64,000 nucleotides of DNA from Zasmidium citrigriseum (lineage: Eukaryota; Ascomycota; Dothideomycetes; Mycosphaerellales; Mycosphaerellaceae), in NCBI GenBank assembly GCA_002786025.1, contig NHNW01000004.1, positions 310,001 through 374,000 on the forward strand, written 5' to 3'. A program made the position numbers and the translations under genes. This document shows, one piece after another, positions 46,401 through 60,927 of the stretch. Below the pieces are notes generated by a model. It saw only the letters and a list, made by a program, of their open reading frames with translations. It was not told the DNA's origin and did no database searches. Numbering within the stretch: position 1 is the stretch's first letter; the number at the start of each line of letters is the position of its first letter.

Positions 46401-48463
46401 CACTTCTCAGCAAGTTCGAGGGTCTGCATGTTCAAAGCTTCGATCTTCCGACGTTGATGAAGGACTCCACTAGGGTGAGTGACACCGTGACGTCCTCAGT
46501 CTAACATGAGCTAACTTTCTCGCAGTCACCCGAAGCCGCTGTCGTCCAGCTCTTCGAGGAAGTGAAGAGGCATAAGCCGAGTGTGATCTACATCCCAGAT
46601 GTGAACATCTGGTGGGACACACTCGCCGATTCGGCAAAGAAGACATTTGTAGGACTGCTTCGAAGCCTGCCACCTACGGATCCAGTCCTCCTATTGGCGA
46701 CCATGGAGATCCATCCGGAAGATGGAGACGATGGTAAACCTGACCCGCGAATGCTTAAGGACCTGTTTGGCTACTCGGCGAACAACCAATTCGTCGTGGA
46801 CAGACCAGATGAGAATGCAAGATACGAATTCTTCGGCAACGTTATCGACATGGTCCGCAAGACTCCATCGGAATTCCCTGATGCAGGCGCCAGGAAGAAG
46901 CGCAAACTCGCCGAGCTCCCTGTTGCGCCAGCTCCCAAGGAACCAGAAGGCCCAAGCAAGGAAGATCTCAAGGCTCTCAAGAAGAGAGATCGCCACACCT
47001 TGAACCTACTCAAGACGCACATCCAGAGCGTCATGGATCAAATCAAGCTCAAATACAAGAAGTTCAGGACTGGAGTTGTCGACGATGCCACCATCGCATA
47101 CCTATACGATGAGCAAGATCCCACTATCCTCACCACCGATCTCACAGAGGAGCAGAGACAGCAACAACAGCTTTTTCGCCCGTATGAGATCGAGTATGAT
47201 GAAAAGGGCGTACCAGGCTTGCGTGAGGTTGCTTCTGGCAAGTTCTACTACAACCTGGAGATTGTCACGATTGAGAAGCGCCTGTCGAACGGATACTACA
47301 AGCGACCGAAAGATTATCTTGCCGACATCAAGCGCTTGGCAAAGGATGCAAAGGCTTCTGGAGATCAAGAACGCACGCTCAAGGCGAACGAGATGCTCGC
47401 CAACGTCGAAGTTGACATGACCACTCTTGAGACCAACTTCCCGCAGTTGGCAGCCGAATGTGAAGCAGTGTATCAACGTGAACAGGAACGGGAACGTGAG
47501 CGCGTCGAGAAGATGCGTCAAGCTCAAGGTCGCGGTGAGGAGGTTCCGAAGATCGTGCCAAACGTGCCACCGGCGAACGCATCGAAGACGACCACCGACA
47601 CATCTGGGCCGGTGATGCTGGGTCAGCAAGTCCCTGGCCGTGATCTCTTCCCTGCCACGGCACCTGCTGCTCTTGGTGGACCCAGTCCCAACTCGATCCC
47701 TTGGAGCACGACACAAACCAATGGCAGCTATCCTTCACACCAGACCAATGGCTCGAGCGTACCTTCTCGTCCGCAGGAAGACTCTGACATGCACAACAGC
47801 GAATGGGGAACTCAGCACGACAACACTACTTACCAAGATCAGTCGCAAACCCAGCTGCAAAGCACACAAAAGTCTGCACACAGTGCCGCTGTTCAGCCTT
47901 CGCAGGCGGAGCACTACCAAAACAGCGAATCAACCAACGGGTCCAGTCACAAGACAAGCGACCGCAGCAGCGGCGCCTCTGGCAACACACAGAACTCTAA
48001 CGGCGTGCCACGCCATCAACCCGACTTTGCCAGCATGGGTCCCAAACCGGGCAGTCAAGATCTGGCCACGCAAGACCCATCCTCGGTGGAGTCGCAATTC
48101 AGCTCGCAACCATCGCAGTCCTCGCAACCGATGGGTCCGCCTCGTCCCAGCCACCGCGCATCTTCCATCTCCGCCATCCTTAACGTGGACGAGGAAGACG
48201 AGGATCAGATCGCGCGTGGCAACCAGCTCATCCTTGACGAAGACAAGCTGGAGGACTTCCACCGCGGTCTGGTCAAGATCAGCAGTGGGTTGTCTCTAGA
48301 GCAGCTGGAGCAAGTGCACTCGGCGCTCATGGGGGTTATCTGGGCGCAGCGTGGGAACTGGAATCGGAATCAGGTGTGGGTGTCTTGTCAGGATGCTTTC
48401 AATGAGACGGTCAAGGATATTGAAGCTTGTCAGAGGATTTTGAATCCGAGTCAGGAGGATTGA
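43472..48463 (+). CDS. YTA7: Yta7/ATAD2-type AAA-ATPase with bromodomain-like region
   Basis: Two exons, 43472-46474 and 46526-48463, separated by a 51-bp intron (GTGAGT...CTAAC...CGCAG), giving 1,646 residues. The first 550 residues are acidic and basic patches, as in the chromatin-binding N-terminus of Yta7. AAA domain 1 has HGPPGTGKTLLARA (Walker A), IIFFDEIDGLAP (Walker B) and [20 protein letters not shown] (sensor and arginine fingers). AAA domain 2 is degenerate (VIYIPDVNIWWDT). A bromodomain-like segment follows (HTLNLLKTHIQSVMDQIKLK to PKDYLADIKRLAKDAK). Yta7 acts as a hexamer on nucleosomes, helping histone H3-H4 eviction and transcription across silent-domain boundaries. The Gln/Ser-rich linker before the conserved C-terminus is unusually long. 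Confidence 0.93.
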
Positions 48464-48761
48464 TGGAAGGAGCTTTTGGAATGAGTGAGGGAATACTCTT
48501 GATAGAGGCGCATCGGAAGGATGGAGAGGGTAGGGTATGTGCATCAGCGCAAGGATTTGTACCCAGACAGACAGGTGAAGCAGACGCTTGTGTAGAAAGG
48601 ATGAACATGAAGTTGTTTACTCCGCGTGGCCGACTTGTACGACTTTCTTGTCTGGCAATCGACTATCTACCAACAATGTTGAGGCCGCTAACGGTGGAAC
48701 GCAAGAGCAAAGGGATATCCTCCGCCTCATCTTAGAGCCGATAAATCTCATCCAGAAAGCC

Positions 48762-51019
48762 TCACCGCTTGACCGCTCGATCGGTACCCTGGGCCGACGA
48801 CGCCAAAGACTCCACCCCAGCGACAAAGAAAGTGCATACGCGCGACGTCCGTTCAAAATTCAGGGCCATGCACATGGCGTCTTGCGCACAGAGGTGCACG
48901 CATTCTGCAAAGCTAGCAGTCGTCGTGGCATAATAGGTGAAGGCATTGGCGAACTGGGAGTTACATGTGAGACTGAAACTCTTCGAGCCGTCGGTGTAGT
49001 ACGAAGGGAGGTCGTTGCACGTGGCCGTTCTGCAGGTTCCGCCGATTTCTTGTTGGCCGGCTGGGCAGGTGCATTTTCCGGACGAGAGGTCGAATTGTTG
49101 GTCTGTACGGCAGTCGATCAGGTAGCCTCGACTTGCGTCCTCGAAGGCAATCGTTGCGTCTTCGGAGGGTGTTTGGCTATAACGATAGCAGCTCTGGTCG
49201 GGTGCTTGGTAACTGAAGGCTGTACATTGCGAATCCTGGGCGCAGAGGTCGAGACAGCCTTGATAGTCTCGTGTTGTCGCGAGTGGGAATGCAGCATCCA
49301 CTGCTGTGTAGCCTGACCCGCACACTTTGTGGAAAGACCTCGAGCCCGAGGCATATGGATCCGACACATCGGCACAATTGATCTGAGCCCGGGGTGCTGG
49401 GCACGTTCCGCCTGTCTCTTGCTCGCCACCGGGGCACTGGCATTGTCCGGACTCGGAGTCGCGCTCTTGGTCTGAGCGGCACGGAATGAGGACTGCTCGG
49501 TCGACATTAGGATCTGATGCGGTGTCTTGCTCGTTCAATGGCGCAGAAAGCCGTCCGCAGATGCTGCTGTCCGCGAGCCATACCACGCCGACGCATAGGC
49601 CGTTATTAACGCATGTGTCGAGACACGACTGGAAATTGCTCTCCCTTGAACGGCCCAAGTAGGATCCTCCTTTAGTTGGGGTTGAACCGCACACTTTGTG
49701 AAAGGACCGCGATCCGCTTGCTGGGTATGGATCTGTCACTCTTGGGCACGAACGCTCAGGGTATTGACAGCTACCATCGATTTTTAGTTTCGCGCCGGGG
49801 CATTGGCACTCGCCGGTCGATGTGTTGCGCTCCTCGTCGTCGTTGCATTGGGTCTTGCAGGCCCCGTTGTACTCTACCAGGTTCGACGAGGAATCACATT
49901 CGCAATCGCCTTGGTTGTTGCGTATCTGATCGTTGCGGCATCTGGCCACGCACTCCCCATTATATCTCTGCTGAGTGTCGGAGCATCTGGTCTTGCATGT
50001 GCCGGACACCTCTTCTTTCGTGGAATCTGTACATTCACAATCCCCACTTGCGGAGTTGCGGGTTTGATCGGAGCGACATTTGTTCACACATTCGCCGTTG
50101 TATCTCTGCTGGGTATCGGAGCATTTGGTCTTGCATGTGCCAGAAACCTCCTCTTTCGTGGAATCCCCGCATTCACAGTTCCCGGTTGAGGCACTGCGAG
50201 TCTGATCAGACCGACATTTGGCGACACAAGAGCCGGAGAGCTCCTCCTTGGTCGTATCTGTACAGCCGCATTGCCCAGTGGACGTGCTTCGAGTCTGATC
50301 AGAGCGACATTTAGAGACACAAGCTCCTGAAAGCTCTTCTTTCGCAGTGTCCTTGCAGTCGCACTTTCCGCTCGAGCCGTTCCTGGTCTGATCAGAGCGG
50401 CATTTGGCAACGCAGGCTCCCGAGAGCTCTTCCTTTGTGGAATCTGAGCAGCCACATTGGCCACTCGAAGTGTTTCTTGTTTGATCCGAGCGACACTTCG
50501 CCTTGCAGGTGCTTCCGAAAGTGTCCATATTCGGAGGACAGACGCATGACTTGCGATCTTGGCTGGGAATCTTCGGGCTGGTACACGGACAGCATCCTCC
50601 CTTGCCATTATCGACGGTACCGACGTCGCACATGCAAGTGCTGTAGTCCGGCGTACGGATCTTTCCGGATGGGCATGAAGGCCAGAGACCTTTGGCGCAT
50701 TTGCAATAGCCATCGGCTTGGTTCCCGAGCTTTGAGTTGAGCGATGACTCAACCTGCGCGTAGTTGCAGGTGGTCAATGTTTGTGCCCAGTCAGGAGACT
50801 TAGTCTTCCACTGAGTTGGCCTAACGGACGTGTCAGTGGAGCCTAAAGACGTGGAGGCATGATTACATACCAGAGGCGCTTTGAGCAGTAGAGCTGAACA
50901 CATGGCTGACTCTTCATAGACTGGTACTTGCCTATGGTGCCTTGGAGACATGTGTTCGATGTTGAGGTCGCAGTGGCGGCAACTGCCGAGAAGGCTGCAA
51001 GCAGAATTGAGAAGTGCAT
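48762..51019 (-). CDS. Secreted cysteine-repeat protein with apple-like domains
   Basis: Two exons in minus order: 51019-50871 and 50820-48762, giving 735 residues. A signal peptide is clear (MHFSILLAAFSAVAATATS). About nine tandem Cys modules of 25-35 residues follow, of the type KCRSDQTRNSSSGxCxC, spaced by TKEELSGAC; two are interleaved with CSDTQQRYNGEC. Three PAN/apple-like domains lie in the C-terminal half, each with SRSFHKVCG or SKSFSLTCN and a C-x3-C helix (FQSCLDTCVNNGLC, YQGCLDLCAQDSQC, FAECVHLCAQDAMC). Apple-type domains bind carbohydrate or protein. No GPI signal is obvious and the protein ends AVKR. The number of nearly identical modules suggests recent expansion. Role unknown; a cell-surface or matrix adhesin is an inference. 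Confidence 0.8.
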
Positions 51020-51759
51020 GGCGACTTCAAGAAGCGATGATAGTCTGCATGGGTGCAAGGACCGGACGGCAACGCTCCTCTTCAATCAGTCTTATAGACA
51101 GCCGTAAATGCGTATTGTCGACATTCTGACGGTCTCATGATGGAGACATGGCTGAGGCTTCAATCTTTAGGCGGAGTCCACGAGAACCAGAAGCATGAGG
51201 CGTCTGTTGACTGCTTTGCTGCCGTGCAGCTGTCAGCGTCCTTGAGCCAGTCATCTGGTGAAGGATCATAAAAATCAATGAGAAGGGAAAGAGCACAGCC
51301 AAAGTCAGAGAGGGACATGCCGTCCGGGGCGTGATCAGGAGAGGGTACTTCAGAAGTTGTATTGCGTCTCAGCCAGCCTGGCACAGAGGCACGATCGGCT
51401 AGCCCGGGCTGTATAGGTATGAAGTATCCAGCACGTCCAAAGACGGTGACTGCGTGTGCCACGAGGTGGTGAAGTGAGATGGCTTTGGGGCCAGATCTCC
51501 TTGGCAGCGCAAGCCATCGATGAGGTGAAGTCGTGACTGGAGGCTTGGCGCTGCAGGACGGCACGATTCTTGAAGGAAGGAGCTGTTCTTTCTCTGGAGA
51601 TGTGCTTAGCTCTAAGCTCTTGAAGGGCTTGTTCCACTCTCAGTCGTAAGCGACAGGATTGGGGATCGCTAGGGATATCTGTCGGGTTGGTTGGAGCACC
51701 GAGGGTATTGTATAGAAGCCGTCAATCGTTATGTACATATGATAGTTATACCCACTACT
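51020..51759. other. Intergenic with a weak minus-strand frame
   Basis: A minus-strand frame is open from 51564 to 51160 without an ATG near its start. It encodes a sequence ending SCFWFSWTPPKD. It could be the last exon of an unrecognised gene, but no upstream exon with proper splice sites was found. Otherwise this is spacer between two minus-strand genes. Confidence 0.3.
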
Positions 51760-53414
51760 TCAACCAACCAGAGGCTTCGATCCCTGTGGCAGCTTGACCT
51801 TGAACATCAACGCCTGGTTGTCAAGATTATATCCACTCTCATCCGCATACTTGAACTGTCCACCCTTCAGATATCCATCCTGCGTGATGTAATCGTTGTC
51901 GCTGAAAGAGAGCAGGTAGTACTCATCTGAGCCCTTGCCATAAAAGCCAGTGTCCACAGGGACAAGTGCAATTGACTCCCACTTCTCGTTGAGCAGACCC
52001 TCGTCTTCTGCTCCACCATTGTGAACGCCGAACCGGTTGAGCTGACTGTTGACGTTGAAGTCCAACCACTCGCAGTATTCGGCTGCGGTGACGTTGGACA
52101 TGAGCTTGCCCTTCGACGATGCAATTTGGCAGGAGTAGCAGTCTGCCTTGCCGGCGACGTTTGTTGCGGCGCTGATGTCAAATACGTCCACCTGGCGGTA
52201 GGTAGATTCGGTATCGTCTGGGCCCTGGCCACGACCATGGTCGGAGTCGCGAGCCAGAGCGAGGAATTGGGTGTCACTAATGCAGTGCAGTTCGCTTGGT
52301 CGGGCAATGTCCTCATTAGGGTCGTTAGAGTGGTCGACGCGGTTGAATGGGACGGCCCATTCTCCTGTGACACGCGCGGGCTTCTGCGTAATGTCGTACT
52401 CGATCAGTCGAGAGTAGCGCGAGTATCTGTTCTTCGTGCCACCATCTTGGTCGAGGGCAGATTGAGTGAGAGCGTAGAGCCTTGTGCCCGCGGGATTCAT
52501 GGACAGACCCTCGAATCCGTGGTTGTTGGATCGGCCTGTGGTGGGGTCTTCAGGCACAGGTGAAAGGTCGGGGTCGTATCTCGGCGGGTTGTCCGAGCTG
52601 AAGGACTCGCTGCCGTTTCGAATTGGGATGTAGGCGTCTGGTGGTCGGATAGCTTGGATCATCTTGCCTCGAGGGCTGAATTGGTAGATGTAGGGGCCGT
52701 ACTCGTCTGATACCCAGAATGTACCGTCTTTGCCCAGAGCAACACCTTCGCAATCGATCACGGCGCGGTATCCGCCTGGTCCTGCACCACCGTAGCCATC
52801 ACCAGTGTAGTTGGCAGAGGGCAAGTCTGGGAATCCTGGGTAGCTCAAGTATGGACCGTGGAGACCTCCGTCAAGTCCAACGATTGGTTGTCCACGAGGA
52901 TCGGTGAGAAGAATCGTGTCCAACAATTTGAAGTTCAAGTTCTCTCTGCCGGGCTTCTCAACAGTGGCATCCTCGTTGGGGGTGAAGCTCATGAGAAATT
53001 TCTGCAAGTCGAGTCAGCAATGTGTTCCAGGTGACGCTTTTAATATCATACCTGGATTCTGCCCTGGTAGTTCAGAGTCCCCTCGGTATTCCAACCTCGG
53101 TCTGGTGTTGCGTAAAGTATCCCAGTGTAGCTTTTCCCCACGCGGCGCCACGAGCGAGGATCGATGGTGATGGAAGAACCAATACCACCAAGAGTGTCAC
53201 CCTCCTTGTCCCGGGCGTTGCTGGCAATCTTTCCGTATCCTGCCAGCTCTTCATAGACGTAGGTCTTGCCACCGCATGTCGTAGTATTCACCGCGGAGGC
53301 ATTGTTATTGCCATCGTGGCCTCCAAAGCCGGGCCATGTAGGTACAGCAGAAACAGATGAGATGCTCGAAAGCACTAGCGGCACCGTGGCCGCCACATTT
53401 TTGGAGTAGTACAT
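51760..53414 (-). CDS. Secreted phytase-like / esterase-like beta-propeller protein
   Basis: Two exons in minus order: 53414-53052 and 53001-51760, with a 50-bp intron, giving 534 residues. The start MYYSKNVAATVPLVLSSISSVSAVP is a signal peptide. The body has GGIGSSITIDPRSW, GILYATPDRGWN, DCEGVALGKDGTFWVSDEYG, NHGFEGLSMNPAGTRLYAL and KWESIALVPVD. These match the phytase-like domain (Pfam PF13449) shared by fungal secreted proteins and bacterial esterase-like phytases, expected to fold as a beta-propeller. True phytase activity has rarely been shown in this family, so the enzyme name is tentative. Several NxS/T sites suggest glycosylation. It is next to another secreted protein gene on the same strand. 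Confidence 0.82.
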
Positions 53415-54602
53415 CTTTGCAAAGGAGAGACAGCGCCAGACTGGAAACAAGGAAGAAATGGTGAACACTCAGCTTCTTCTTGTACTTCCCATCAACCGAA
53501 TAGCCAAGCACAACATATCCAGCTACGGCACGTCCAATTCCTTGGAGAAAGAGAAGTGGTGGTAGCGCCAGGGTCCTTCTTCAATCCATCGGCGGTTCCT
53601 GCATGACAGTGGCCAAAATCGGGCGGTCGCCGAAAGCTTGAGGAAGCGAGCGAGCACACGAGGGGCATTTACTAGCTGTGATTTGATGAGTGGTTAATGG
53701 AATTGCCCGAGCTCTTTGCATCAGGCTGCATGACGGAGGCGACGTGCAGATGGGACGGTTCGTGGGAGTAGAAATTTGATGACAGCATTGTTGAACCATC
53801 ACCGTCACCCCACGCAAGTGGCCGCGAACGGGAGTTTGGAGGCGGGAGCTGCGCATGGGTGACTCCTTCATGATTTTGTGCTTCCCACGGAACAGCCTGT
53901 TGAATACCTTCGTCGATATTCTCCGGGGCACAGGAGTAGGAGAGCTGTTGTGATCCCGTTTCTCGATCTGTCTTCTGGACACTGAGGCACCTGCTTCCCC
54001 TTCGCCTCATCATCCTCAAAAATCGACTGATTGCATTGGCGAGGCTTTCCCAATAGATCTCATCTGAGACGGTTTCTGATCAGTCGCTGAAAATGAGTGC
54101 AGCATGTGATGAGAGTGAGTGAGTGAATAGCAGCTAGAGCACTGCATGTGAGGTGGGCGACTCGGACGTCAGAGGACAATCTAGAGTTAGTTAGGAGGTC
54201 GTCAAATATCCATCAAATGCAATCAAATGAGCGAGTCTTGGCGTGACACTGCCCTCACGCTCTGATCCCTGCTTGTTGATTCAGGAGATACACAAGTACA
54301 CTCGACCCAGCGACCAATATCTTTCCTTTGTCACTCGACCACTCGACCATTCACCAGCACGACCCGACTCGACTTCTTGGACACGCCCGCCACATCGACT
54401 CCAGCCTCTTCGCTCGAATGACGCGCTAAGTCAGGACTGCGCTGAACGGCATCGAACGGCCGTCAACCTGGAAATCTTGGACTGCAGTGAAGCTTGTCTT
54501 GGATCGTAATCAAGACACGCTCGTCACGAGTAATACACGCGCCTGAAACCTCCGCCGCCACTGTCGCAGGCCGCCTAGCCGTACGAGACGAGAAACGGCG
54601 AG
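53415..54602. other. Divergent intergenic region
   Basis: About 1.2 kb between the starts of the phytase-like gene (minus) and the coiled-coil gene (plus). The only frame worth listing is annotated separately at 53672-54013. The right part, about 54240-54600, is CT-rich leader-like sequence. Confidence 0.45.
53672..54013 (-). CDS. Doubtful small hypothetical protein
   Basis: A 113-codon frame from ATG at 54013. It starts with a basic stretch (MMRRRGSRC) and then has balanced, Ser/His/Asn-rich composition ending INHSSNHS. No signal peptide, domain or splice site supports it and other frames overlap it. It is listed only because its composition looks less like shadow sequence than its neighbours. 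Confidence 0.22.
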   Translation of the reverse strand: MMRRRGSRCLSVQKTDRETGSQQLSYSCAPENIDEGIQQAVPWEAQNHEGVTHAQLPPPNSRSRPLAWGDGDGSTMLSSNFYSHEPSHLHVASVMQPDAKSSGNSINHSSNHS

Positions 54603-55745
54603 ATGGAGTTCACAACATCGCCGCCTGCCACCCCGAGGCGGCAATACGCCATGTCGCCCATCGACACCTCTGCCAGCCCAACCAACTCCTTCCGAGAGAA
54701 TCTGAGGCGACGGACTAGCAGTTTCTCCTCCAACCACGACCGGAGTCCAGCCACACCAAAATCCCGACACAGATTCTCGAACGCTTCCCAGCTGTCAGGA
54801 GAGTTCGGCACGCCGGTGGACGAGGGAGGAGGCGGCCTGGGTAATCTCGCGGACGAGTTGGATCAGTTGGATGATGAAGACGCGTTTGAGGAAGGGGAGA
54901 CCGAGTCAGGCTTACAGTGCAATCAAGAGGCAGAGAAGGATGAGGCATCAAGAGACTCGGGCATCGACGTGTCGTATCGGGATTCCGCGAAGAAGCAGCA
55001 GTCACCTAACAGCGTGCGCAACTTCTCGAAACCCTTTACCGGGAAGGAGAAGCCGCCCGATGAGGCAGATGAGGACGTCGAGGAGAAGTTCTCGCCAGAT
55101 CTGGAGGATTTGATGAACACTATTGCGCGCATGACGAGCTACACTTCCACCAGCGAGGATCCTTTGATTCCTCGTACCATCGGACTACTGCAAGACCTGG
55201 GTAATCAGACGAGTCTGGAGGCCGCTGCCCAGAGGTTCACGACTTCGACCAACAGCATGACCCAGCATCTCAACACCCAGGCCAAGAACTTGCAGACGCT
55301 GGCTCAGAGTCTGTACCCGATGTTCGCTTTCTCTGCTCCCTTGGACCCGGCCATCATCGAGGAGACTTTGCCCTTGGCCGAGGCCTTGCTCAAGGACATT
55401 CCGCAACCCGACATGCTCCCCGTTCAGAAACTCCAAAAGCTCGACCGAGAGACCGCCGATGTCATCCATGCATTGTCCCAAATCACGGATACCCTTCAAA
55501 TGGGAAAGCAGAACACGAATGCGGCAGCTCGACACCTGCGAACTACACAGACCATGGTTCTGGAGTTACGGCAAGAGCGAGAGAGGGCGGAACTGGCTCG
55601 GCACGAATTGTCGAAGAGTGACTGGGACGAGAAGTTGAAGAACCGCTGGTGTGGCACGGAATGCAAGGACATCATTTCAGGATTCGAGGACCAATGCAAT
55701 GCATTGCGTGGAAGTTTGGAGGAGGCAGCCAAGGCGGGAGCGTGA
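54603..55745 (+). CDS. Conserved-looking coiled-coil protein, unknown function
   Basis: A single-exon 380-residue protein from ATG at 54603. Residues 1-75 are Ser/Thr/Pro-rich with TPRR and SPxTPKSR sites that could be phosphorylated by proline-directed kinases. An acidic linker follows (DELDQLDDEDAFEEGE). From about residue 165 the sequence is helical (DLEDLMNTIARMTSY, TTSTNSMTQHLNTQAKNLQTL). A coiled coil lies near residues 285-345 (LDRETADVIHALSQITDTL to LELRQERERAELARHELSK). The tail WCGTECKDIISGFEDQC looks conserved. I do not recognise a family. The layout suggests a cytoskeletal or complex-scaffold protein, which is inference. Confidence 0.75.
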   Translation: MEFTTSPPATPRRQYAMSPIDTSASPTNSFRENLRRRTSSFSSNHDRSPATPKSRHRFSNASQLSGEFGTPVDEGGGGLGNLADELDQLDDEDAFEEGETESGLQCNQEAEKDEASRDSGIDVSYRDSAKKQQSPNSVRNFSKPFTGKEKPPDEADEDVEEKFSPDLEDLMNTIARMTSYTSTSEDPLIPRTIGLLQDLGNQTSLEAAAQRFTTSTNSMTQHLNTQAKNLQTLAQSLYPMFAFSAPLDPAIIEETLPLAEALLKDIPQPDMLPVQKLQKLDRETADVIHALSQITDTLQMGKQNTNAAARHLRTTQTMVLELRQERERAELARHELSKSDWDEKLKNRWCGTECKDIISGFEDQCNALRGSLEEAAKAGA

Positions 55746-56147
55746 GGAAAGAGCGACAACATCACTATGATCAAGATACCCAATTTCCGTATGTCTTTTT
55801 GGTTTTCAGGAGTATGAGCTTGGCTGGCTGGCTGGATGGATGAGGATGGACACTCGACGGGAGGGACTCAGATGGAAAGAAGGCAGCGATTGCCATATTC
55901 TATCTATTTTGGCGCTTGGAAGATGGAGCGGATGGCGTAGCACTGTACGAGTGCATAGAGAGACTGGCTATATCACTAGACTGCTCTAGACTATCACCGT
56001 TCTAGAAGATCCAAATGTCTAATATTGAGCACATCGATGCTTGCTCAATTCTCTCTATTACACAGATACTTATGCCATATTGCATCGTGTCTCAAAGAGC
56101 GCCCTCGTTCAGGCCATCAGTGGCCCCTATCAGTCGTCAGCCCATAG
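55746..56147. other. Convergent intergenic region
   Basis: About 400 bp between the stops of the coiled-coil gene (plus) and the monooxygenase (minus). It should hold both 3' UTRs. No gene was seen. Confidence 0.45.
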
Positions 56148-58544
<2,397 letters not shown>

Positions 58545-59341
58545 TCTTCCTGAATGCTATTTCTGAATGTTATGTGCTAGAATGAGGACCAATGAGGTAT
58601 GTATGGCTCAGCAGCTGCCTACCTTTATGTCTTACCTATGCTAAGAACCTGCTTCCTTTTCGTGTTACGACAAGACCAGGGCTGTAATAAAGCATTACGG
58701 CTGTTAACAACATCCCCGCTGCAGCTTGCATAGCACCGCTCGTCCGGGTACTTCCAATGGCCCAGGGTGGGCGGGGGTGGAAGTAGCATAGCAGTCTCGG
58801 GAACGAGGCTCGGATAAAAGATATGGGTCCCTTCTCCTTTGGGAAGCTATGCGATGGCACGGAGGGAGGTGTCGTCGATGCACGCTCCCGCTGCCTCTCG
58901 AAGGTGACCCGGGATCGTCACAAAGGTTGAATCCTCCCGAGATCATGTGCACTCTGCGGCTTGGCGGCGGTGGGTGCATCTATTGGCTGGGCGGTGTGCT
59001 GGCGAGGGTCGGGCGGCAAAGCGTGGCAGCTCTTTCGCTCAGCCCTGGTCCTGGTGTCCAGAGCGTCCACTCCTGCCACTCCACCACCAGGCGTGCGCCG
59101 CAGTGTGCCGACCTGCGCGGCCTGCCGCCAGACAATGCGTGGTGCCATCTCGACATCGAACTCTGTTCGTGAAGTCTCCTTTCTCTCTTCCATATCAAGC
59201 CCACGTCGCTCCGATGTGACTGAACCTCTCGCGCCGCCTGGCTGATCGAACGGAGACGACGACGAACACCGTCAGCACCTCGCCGACCCAGACTGTCGGT
59301 CTGCGACTTGAACGACGAGCATATTCGATCCCACCGCGAAC
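58545..59341. other. Divergent intergenic region
   Basis: About 800 bp between the starts of the monooxygenase (minus) and the four-helix membrane protein (plus). It contains both promoters. Short frames on both strands overlap and lack support. Confidence 0.45.
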
Positions 59342-60350
59342 ATGGTCCGAGTCTGGTTCGCGCGACAATGGCGCATGCCGAAGCTGTTCATTGCGCTCTT
59401 GATCCTTGAGTTTCCCTTGACCGTCGCGACTCTGACGTTGATGGGCATCGCGGATCCGAACACATACCGGACGAAACTGTGGCAGAATGGATTCGACAAG
59501 GGATTCAATAGCGCGCCGAACTCGATATTATACTACTATGCCAACTGGTTACCTGCGAAAGTGCCTGTAGTATGGAGTCAATAGTAAGCCTGGCGCAATT
59601 CCAGATCGTTGGACAGTACTAATGTTCAACAGCATGACTACGTTCAATGTGGTCATATCCGTCCTGAGCATGTTCATCTTGCTCGTCAAGAGCGCCATGT
59701 TCACTCTTCACATCTTTATCCCCGCCTTGAGCGTCTTCGTCCACGCTCTCCTTGTCGCCCTGTACTCGGTCAGCATCTACAATCAATCGAGACCTGACAT
59801 GAGCGATCCCGACCATCCATCGCCTGGCTTGCCTTGGTACTTGAGCAAAGGTTGCAGTTATGCGGATCCGGGCAATCATGGATATTGTTTGCAAGCAAGA
59901 GCTAGCTTTGCGGTGGTCATTGTGATGACGTGAGTACAAACTCATGGAGAGTACTGCATTTGGAATACCGAAAAACTAATAATTGAATGCAGAGCCCTGT
60001 TCACAGTATATCTTGGCCATTCCATCTGGAGTGCGATCCCGACGGAGCAAGAGAAGGTCGCGCGAGAAGCTGAATATCAATCGGATTTAGAGATGAAGAA
60101 GTTGTCCATGTATCAAGACGATGACTTGACGAGAGACGAGCGAAGGGAAATGAACAGACAGCTGTTCCTGAGTCTTCCAAAGACGCCCAACACACCCGGA
60201 TTCGGAGTACACAACCCGATGACACCCAGAACGACTGCCTTTGCGCAGTTGAATGGCGGGGCAATGCCAACTCCCCAAGCGTCAGGGCCGAGTGGGTCAT
60301 TACCGTTCAGAGACTACTACAACTCGAAAGATGTCCCTGACGGACGATGA
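59342..60350 (+). CDS. Four-helix integral membrane protein, unknown function
   Basis: Three exons, 59342-59583, 59633-59929 and 59993-60350, with introns of 49 and 63 bp, giving 298 residues. Four hydrophobic helices are visible: LFIALLILEFPLTVATLTLM, NVVISVLSMFILLVKSAMF, FIPALSVFVHALLVALYSV and FAVVIVMTALFTVYLG. The loop before the last helix has two cysteines (GCSYADPGNHGYC). The cytosolic tail of about 90 residues is charged and carries TPNTPG and MTPRTTA, likely phosphosites. The layout resembles fungal four-helix proteins found at the plasma membrane, such as MARVEL or Sur7-like ones, but no signature is decisive. The gene is divergent from the monooxygenase. Confidence 0.75.
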
Positions 60351-60927
60351 TTTAACGAATGCTGAAACGGCCGACCTATTAGGGGCAATGTCAAACTGCC
60401 ACATCTGCGATACCCAAAACCTTGGATGAGGATGATAAACAGCCACTTCCGTAGCTTGTACAAAGTTGTGTGTAATGTTCAATGACATATGTGAAGACCT
60501 GAAATAAATGTGTTCCAAATCCTTCAGTAGTGCCAATCTCGCATGTGATTCGGACCCCGCGCAGTGCAAAAGACACTAGTGGGCACTTTGTAGGCACGCG
60601 AGCCTTTGACCTTTGACCTCCATAAAAGGGATTCGTCTGAACCTCCTTCACCAACGCCGATCACCTTACTCGCCTCACGTCACTGAGCCTCTTCTTCGCC
60701 GACACTGCCAACATCCGCCGAAAATCACGACTGAGCACAAATTCCACCCCACCTTTCGACTCACCGCCCACACAATCCACACCCGCCGCCTGAAGATCGC
60801 AACACGAGCAACCATGCGGCAATAGACTCCCTCTCCAGTCTGCAGCGTGTCTCCGCGCTGCCATGCTCCATCTACATACACACGCACACGGTTCCGTCTT
60901 ACGAGTTGAGAAGAGGTGATCACGGAG
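60351..60927. other. Intergenic, promoter of the exportin gene
   Basis: About 580 bp between two plus-strand genes. It contains TTTGACCTTTGACC near 60605, a direct repeat of TTTGACC. A long leader with CACACGCACACGG precedes the start at 60928. I recognise no gene in it. Confidence 0.45.
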
